From the NCBI GenBank assembly GCA_905215695.1, contig CAJMQN010000004.1:1-64000 (forward strand): DNA of 64,000 nucleotides. Reading direction: 5' to 3'. Each line of letters begins with the position of its first letter. Within the stretch, counting starts at the first letter, position 1. Shown in pieces: positions 60,518-64,000 of this stretch. The translations under genes were made by a program, and so were the position numbers. This DNA is from an uncultured bacterium. Its GTDB lineage: Bacteria; Bacillota; Clostridia; Christensenellales; HGM11417. The notes under the pieces are model-generated. The model searched no databases and was not told the origin of the DNA. It worked only from the letters and a program-made list of their open reading frames with translations.

Positions 60518-62257
60518 CTATGCGTCCGCGTAAACGTGATACTTATTGAGGGCGAGAATCTGCTCGAAAATGAGTTTGACATAGGGTGCCGCGACGGTGC
60601 TGCCGTAGTTGACGCCTTCGGGCTCATCGACAATAAAGAGCGCGGCATACTTGGGCGCGTCGCTCGGATAGAATCCCACAAAGGAAGAAACATACTTGCC
60701 CTGCGCAATCTGCCCGTTTTCGAATTTCTGTGCCGTTCCCGTCTTGCCTCCCACCTTCGCGCCCTCGATATACGCCTGTTTGCCGCTCCCATTCGTGACG
60801 ACGTCCTCGAGCATCGCGGAAATCTGCCGACTCGTGCGCTCGGAAATCACCTGCCGCTTGACCGAAGGCTCAATTACTTCCACAATCCTGCCGCTGCGAT
60901 CGGACACCTGCTCGAGCAAATGCGGCTGCACGAGGTATCCGCCGTTGATGACCGCACAGGCGGCAGTGATGAGCTGAATGGGCGAAACGGCAATGGTCTG
61001 ACCGAACCCCATGCGCGCAAGGTCGCCCGTCATGACGTAATTTTTGTTGATGAGCATGGGGTTTGCCTCCCCCACGAAATCAATCCCCGTCTGTCCCGAG
61101 AACCCGAACCCCTCGAGATAGGAATAAAAGGTATCCGTCCCCATCGCGAGCGCGAGATCGACGAAAATGGGGTTGCAGCTGTTGTTGAGCGCCTTCCCGA
61201 GATTCTGATTGTCGTGCCTGCCGTCCGCGTGATTGTGCCAACATTTAATGGTTCTCCCGTCGATGGTGCGCGTCCCCGTGCTCGGGAAGATGTGGTCGGG
61301 AGAATAGCAGTTCGTATTTCCCCTGTTGTACTCCTCGAGATTGGCGCTCGCCGTAAAGATTTTAAAGGTAGAACCCGGCTCATAGATATCCACGACGAGC
61401 GAATTGCGGCTCAAGGCATTGAGGGCGGAGAGATCATCTCTCGGCGGCGTATTGAGGTCATAGCCGGGATAATTCGCCATCGCGAGAATCTTGCCCGTAG
61501 AGGGTTCCATGACGACGCAGCGCAGCGTATTGGGCTTGTGATTGAGATACGCCTGTTTCAAAACATTCTCGACCGCACGTTGAATATAGTAGTCAATCGT
61601 CAGTTCGAGGTCAAGCCCGGGGATCGCCGGCACATAGTAAGTGGAAGAATTGTCGATTTCAAACCCCACAAGGTCGGACTGCGTCAAAAGCTGACCGTTG
61701 ATTCCCTTCAGATACTTTTCATAGTACTGCTCCAACCCCGCCTGACCGCTGTTGTCCACAGAGGTATAGCCGAGCACCTGCGAAGCAAAATCCCCGTAGG
61801 GATAGACGCGGCTGTTATCTACAGAGAGATAGACTCCCGCAAAACCAAGCTCGATAATCCGGTCGGCAATCTCCTTGGAAACCTGTTTTTTCAGGGTGTA
61901 TTCGGAGGTATTCTTGTGCTCAATCTTATACATGAGTCCGTCGTAATCGAGTTCGAGCAGATTGGAAAGCTCCTTTGCAACAGCTTCTCCGTCCTCGACG
62001 AGTCGGGGACGCAGATAGACCGAATAGGAAGTTTCGTTGCCCGCAAGCACAATGCCGTTCCGGTCCTTGATGAGACCGCGCTCCGCCGTAATGGGAAGGT
62101 CTCGGCTCCACTGTTCGAGCGCGCGTGCAGTCAGTTCCTTCCCATCGACCAGCGCGACATAACACAATCTGCCGAAAAGCAATAAAAAAAGGAAGGCTAT
62201 CACAATAAATATTGCGAACAACCTTCTCTTTACCGTGTACTGTGTTTTATAAGCCAT
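60518..62257 (-). CDS. ftsI: class B penicillin-binding protein FtsI/SpoVD-like
   Basis: Septal transpeptidase. 579 residues: TM helix at about 12-35, dimerisation domain (ERGLIKDRNGIVLAGNETSYSVYLRP), transpeptidase with SxxK (EPGSTFKIF), SxN (NNSCNP) and KTG (VGGKTGTAQKF). No PASTA domains, unlike SpoVD or PBP2x. The start is ATG 62257 with GGAGG 8 nt upstream. Works with FtsW. Confidence 0.95.
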   Translation of the reverse strand: MAYKTQYTVKRRLFAIFIVIAFLFLLLFGRLCYVALVDGKELTARALEQWSRDLPITAERGLIKDRNGIVLAGNETSYSVYLRPRLVEDGEAVAKELSNLLELDYDGLMYKIEHKNTSEYTLKKQVSKEIADRIIELGFAGVYLSVDNSRVYPYGDFASQVLGYTSVDNSGQAGLEQYYEKYLKGINGQLLTQSDLVGFEIDNSSTYYVPAIPGLDLELTIDYYIQRAVENVLKQAYLNHKPNTLRCVVMEPSTGKILAMANYPGYDLNTPPRDDLSALNALSRNSLVVDIYEPGSTFKIFTASANLEEYNRGNTNCYSPDHIFPSTGTRTIDGRTIKCWHNHADGRHDNQNLGKALNNSCNPIFVDLALAMGTDTFYSYLEGFGFSGQTGIDFVGEANPMLINKNYVMTGDLARMGFGQTIAVSPIQLITAACAVINGGYLVQPHLLEQVSDRSGRIVEVIEPSVKRQVISERTSRQISAMLEDVVTNGSGKQAYIEGAKVGGKTGTAQKFENGQIAQGKYVSSFVGFYPSDAPKYAALFIVDEPEGVNYGSTVAAPYVKLIFEQILALNKYHVYADA

Positions 62258-62304
62258 CACCGCGACCTCCGCCGAAATTCAGCAAAGCCGGGAGCCGGCG
62301 AAAA

Positions 62305-62829
62305 TTATTCCGCGAACGAATACCCCATATCCTTTGCAGCCTCGACGATTTCGTCCACGCGCAGGTCGCCGTTCAGCGAAGCCGCGTATTCCGTGCCGGC
62401 GGTAACGGCGCTGCGCACTCTCGAAACTTCAGCCTCGAGACTTGAGGTGGAGACCGACAGACGCACGAGCGCAACGGCGTTTAAAATCACCACGAGCAGG
62501 AGCGTGACGATTGCCGCGGCATAGACCGCAATCATCGCCTTTCCCTTTGCGCGGGGGCGCGCTTTCGCGACAGGCTTGGACTCCTCCTTTTTGAAGGGTT
62601 CGCCGCGCAGAACGCGCAGGGTCGCCTCGGAGGGCAGGAGGTCGGGATTGAGCGTCTCAAAGGAGATATTGTCGCTGGTCTCGCTCTCGCTCTTCAAGTC
62701 CAGAAACTCGTCATAGTTAATAACTTTCTGGTCCTTCTCGCGCTCGGCTTCGTCGATCAAAGAATAATAGGTTGCTCTCGTAGGCAACTTCAACTCTTCT
62801 TCGGTCTCTTTCTTTGCTGTTACTAACAT
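62305..62829 (-). CDS. ftsL: FtsL-like divisome protein
   Basis: 174 residues between rsmH and ftsI, where ftsL always lies. A long charged cytoplasmic part (1-98, with a Lys/Pro/Arg-rich juxtamembrane segment), one TM (99-122), then a short extracellular coiled coil (about 123-150, SVSTSSLEAEVSRVRSAV). Sequence similarity to FtsL is not evident, so the call rests on position and topology. The cytoplasmic part is longer than usual. Confidence 0.7.
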   Translation of the reverse strand: MLVTAKKETEEELKLPTRATYYSLIDEAEREKDQKVINYDEFLDLKSESETSDNISFETLNPDLLPSEATLRVLRGEPFKKEESKPVAKARPRAKGKAMIAVYAAAIVTLLLVVILNAVALVRLSVSTSSLEAEVSRVRSAVTAGTEYAASLNGDLRVDEIVEAAKDMGYSFAE

Positions 62830-62850
62830 TTTATTCTCCTTCCTCCTCTT

Positions 62851-63792
62851 CTATTCCTTCTTTTGTGCAACCCGGAGTTTCGCACTCTCCGCTCTCGGGT
62901 TGTTTCGACATTCGTCTTCGCTCGGAAGAATGGGCTTTCGTGTGATTACTTCCACCTCGCTCACCTTCCCGCACACGCACTTCGGCGCGCGCTTATCGCA
63001 GATGCAGTCCAGAGCCATATAGTTCAGGGTCTGCTTTACGATTCTGTCCTCCAGCGAGTGGAAGGTAATCACGCAGATTCTTCCGCCCGGCTTTAAGGCT
63101 CTCGTCCAGTTTTCAACGGCTTCCTTCAGATTGGCGAGCTCTCCGTTGACCTCGATTCGAATCGCCTGAAAGGTTCTCTTTGCGGGATGCCCGCCCTTTC
63201 GCCGCGCCGCTTCGGGGATGCTCTTATAGATGAGATCGCAGAGCTGACCGCAGGTCCGAATCGGTTCTCTTTCCCGCGCGCTCACGATGTTGTCTGCAAT
63301 TTTTCTCGAGAACTTCTCCTCTCCGTACTCGTACAGGATACGGGTCAGCTCCTCTCTCGTGTATCCGTTGACCACCTCATACGCGGACAAACTCTGCGAC
63401 CGGTCCATTCTCATGTCCAGCGCGGCGTCCTCCGCCCGATAGGAAAAACCTCTCTCGAAGTCATCCAGCTGCGGACTCGAGACCCCGAGGTCCATCAGTA
63501 CGCCGTCAACCTTTTGTACGCCTGCCTCCGCGAGAATCTCCACGGTGTTCACGAAATCGCTCTTGACGAAGGTCACGCGCTCCGCGTAATCCGCAAGTTT
63601 TTCCCGACAGAAGTCGATTGCGCTTTCGTCCTTGTCCACGCATATGAGCCGCGAAGTGCTTGTCCTCTTCAGAATTTCGAGGCTGTGTCCGCCCGCACCG
63701 AGCGTGCAGTCCACATAGACGCCGCCGTCCCTAAGATTCAAGTTTTCGAGGCTCTCCTCCCGCAGGACGGAGACGTGATAAAAGCTGTCCAT
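62851..63792 (-). CDS. rsmH: 16S rRNA m4C1402 methyltransferase
   Basis: 313 residues. SAM-binding VDCTLGAGGHSLEIL, FVKSDFVNT, GVLMDLGVSSPQLDDFERGFSYRAEDAALDMRMD, HPAKRTFQAIRIEVNGEL and ITFHSLEDRIVKQ. The ATG directly follows the mraZ stop codon. Confidence 0.97.
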   Translation of the reverse strand: MDSFYHVSVLREESLENLNLRDGGVYVDCTLGAGGHSLEILKRTSTSRLICVDKDESAIDFCREKLADYAERVTFVKSDFVNTVEILAEAGVQKVDGVLMDLGVSSPQLDDFERGFSYRAEDAALDMRMDRSQSLSAYEVVNGYTREELTRILYEYGEEKFSRKIADNIVSAREREPIRTCGQLCDLIYKSIPEAARRKGGHPAKRTFQAIRIEVNGELANLKEAVENWTRALKPGGRICVITFHSLEDRIVKQTLNYMALDCICDKRAPKCVCGKVSEVEVITRKPILPSEDECRNNPRAESAKLRVAQKKE

Positions 63793-64000
63793 TTAAAACT
63801 CGTACTTGGAGAGTCCGGAGATGAGTCCGTCGAAGTCCTCGTCCTCGTTGTACTTCTTCCAATTTTCCTGACTCCAGATTTCGACGCGGTCTCCCGAACC
63901 GATGACGACGACCTCTTTGTTGATTCCCGCGTACTCCCGCAGCATCTGCGGCACAAGGAATCGCCCCTGATTGTCCTCTTCTACGCTGTCGGCGGAAGAG
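63793..64000 (-). CDS. mraZ: transcriptional regulator MraZ (3' part, cut by window edge)
   Basis: The last about 68 residues are visible in the frame starting one base in from the window end: they include EEDNQGRFLVPQMLREYAG and EVVVIGSGDRVEIWSQENW, the second AbrB-like repeat of MraZ, ending ...SGLSKYEF with a TAA adjacent to the rsmH ATG. The N-terminal half lies outside. First gene and autoregulator of the dcw cluster. Confidence 0.93.
   Translation of the reverse strand, partial: SSADSVEEDNQGRFLVPQMLREYAGINKEVVVIGSGDRVEIWSQENWKKYNEDEDFDGLISGLSKYEF

Noticed and set aside
60536..62185. 549-codon open frame antisense to ftsI
   Set aside because: Shadow of the class B PBP gene; no family motifs.
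1..64000. CRISPR arrays, insertion sequences, prophage, rRNA
   Set aside because: No regularly spaced direct repeats, transposase motifs, phage structural genes or rRNA sequence seen.

Overview
The window is chromosomal DNA from a Gram-positive (Bacillota), Clostridia-like bacterium. Evidence: the rpsB-tsf-pyrH-frr-uppS-cdsA-dxr-rseP-ispG ... rimP-nusA-rnpM-ylxQ-infB-rbfA-nrnA-truB-ribF order is essentially that of Bacillus/Clostridium; there is a CIRCE (HrcA) operator; a polC-locus gene; an IscR/IscS/IscU operon; and a murE with the DNPR motif of meso-DAP-adding enzymes. Base composition is mixed, with GC-richer housekeeping clusters and an AT-richer patch at 23.9-25.9 kb. An uncultured clostridial lineage (Christensenellales-like) is a guess only. 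There are no rRNA genes, CRISPR arrays, recognisable insertion sequences or prophage.

Layout. 0-4 kb: tRNA-Trp, proC, rnhA, a DedA/TVP38 membrane protein and a PadR regulator fused to a membrane domain. 4-8 kb, plus strand: acyl-ACP thioesterase, a XerS-like tyrosine recombinase with a 40-bp palindromic dif-like site just upstream, hflX and lexA. 8-17 kb, minus strand: miaB-mutS-VOC-mutL-miaA-ynbB (tRNA modification and mismatch repair). 17-22 kb: class A PBP, an amino-sugar-like pair (NagB-like plus PIG-L deacetylase) and its divergent AraC regulator. 22-26 kb: htpG under CIRCE, then an AT-rich accessory patch (membrane HNH nuclease, lipoprotein, XRE regulator). 26-29 kb: efp, pepP, an endonuclease-IV-like protein. 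28.5-48.5 kb: one long minus-strand supercluster of translation, transcription, isoprenoid and envelope genes, with a GH20 hexosaminidase inserted and a PolC N-terminal/exonuclease protein lacking the polymerase domain at the polC position. 48.6-52.3 kb: DUF1292 protein with a Cys-rich tail, ruvX, a YtxH-like peptide, and iscRSU. 52.4-64 kb: a dcw cluster (mraZ-rsmH-ftsL-ftsI-murE-mraY-murD-ftsW-murA-ftsQ-PAP2), with mraZ cut by the window edge.

Most interesting observation. Eight copies of a 36-38 bp bipartite motif (TTGCATAGTACT ... TTGCATAGTAA, the two halves 27-28 bp apart) are scattered over 4.0-50.3 kb, five of them inside normal coding genes where they force codons that look atypical for the gene. 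The single copy left of the dif-like palindrome (about 5.0 kb) is on the minus strand and all seven to its right are on the plus strand. They are also closer together near the palindrome. Gene orientation and base skew are consistent with replichores meeting there. I infer a candidate terminus: a XerS/dif-type resolution site next to its recombinase, flanked by a polar motif that could act as a fork trap, a DNA-translocase guide or a macrodomain site. The motif and its orientation are read from sequence; the function is inference.
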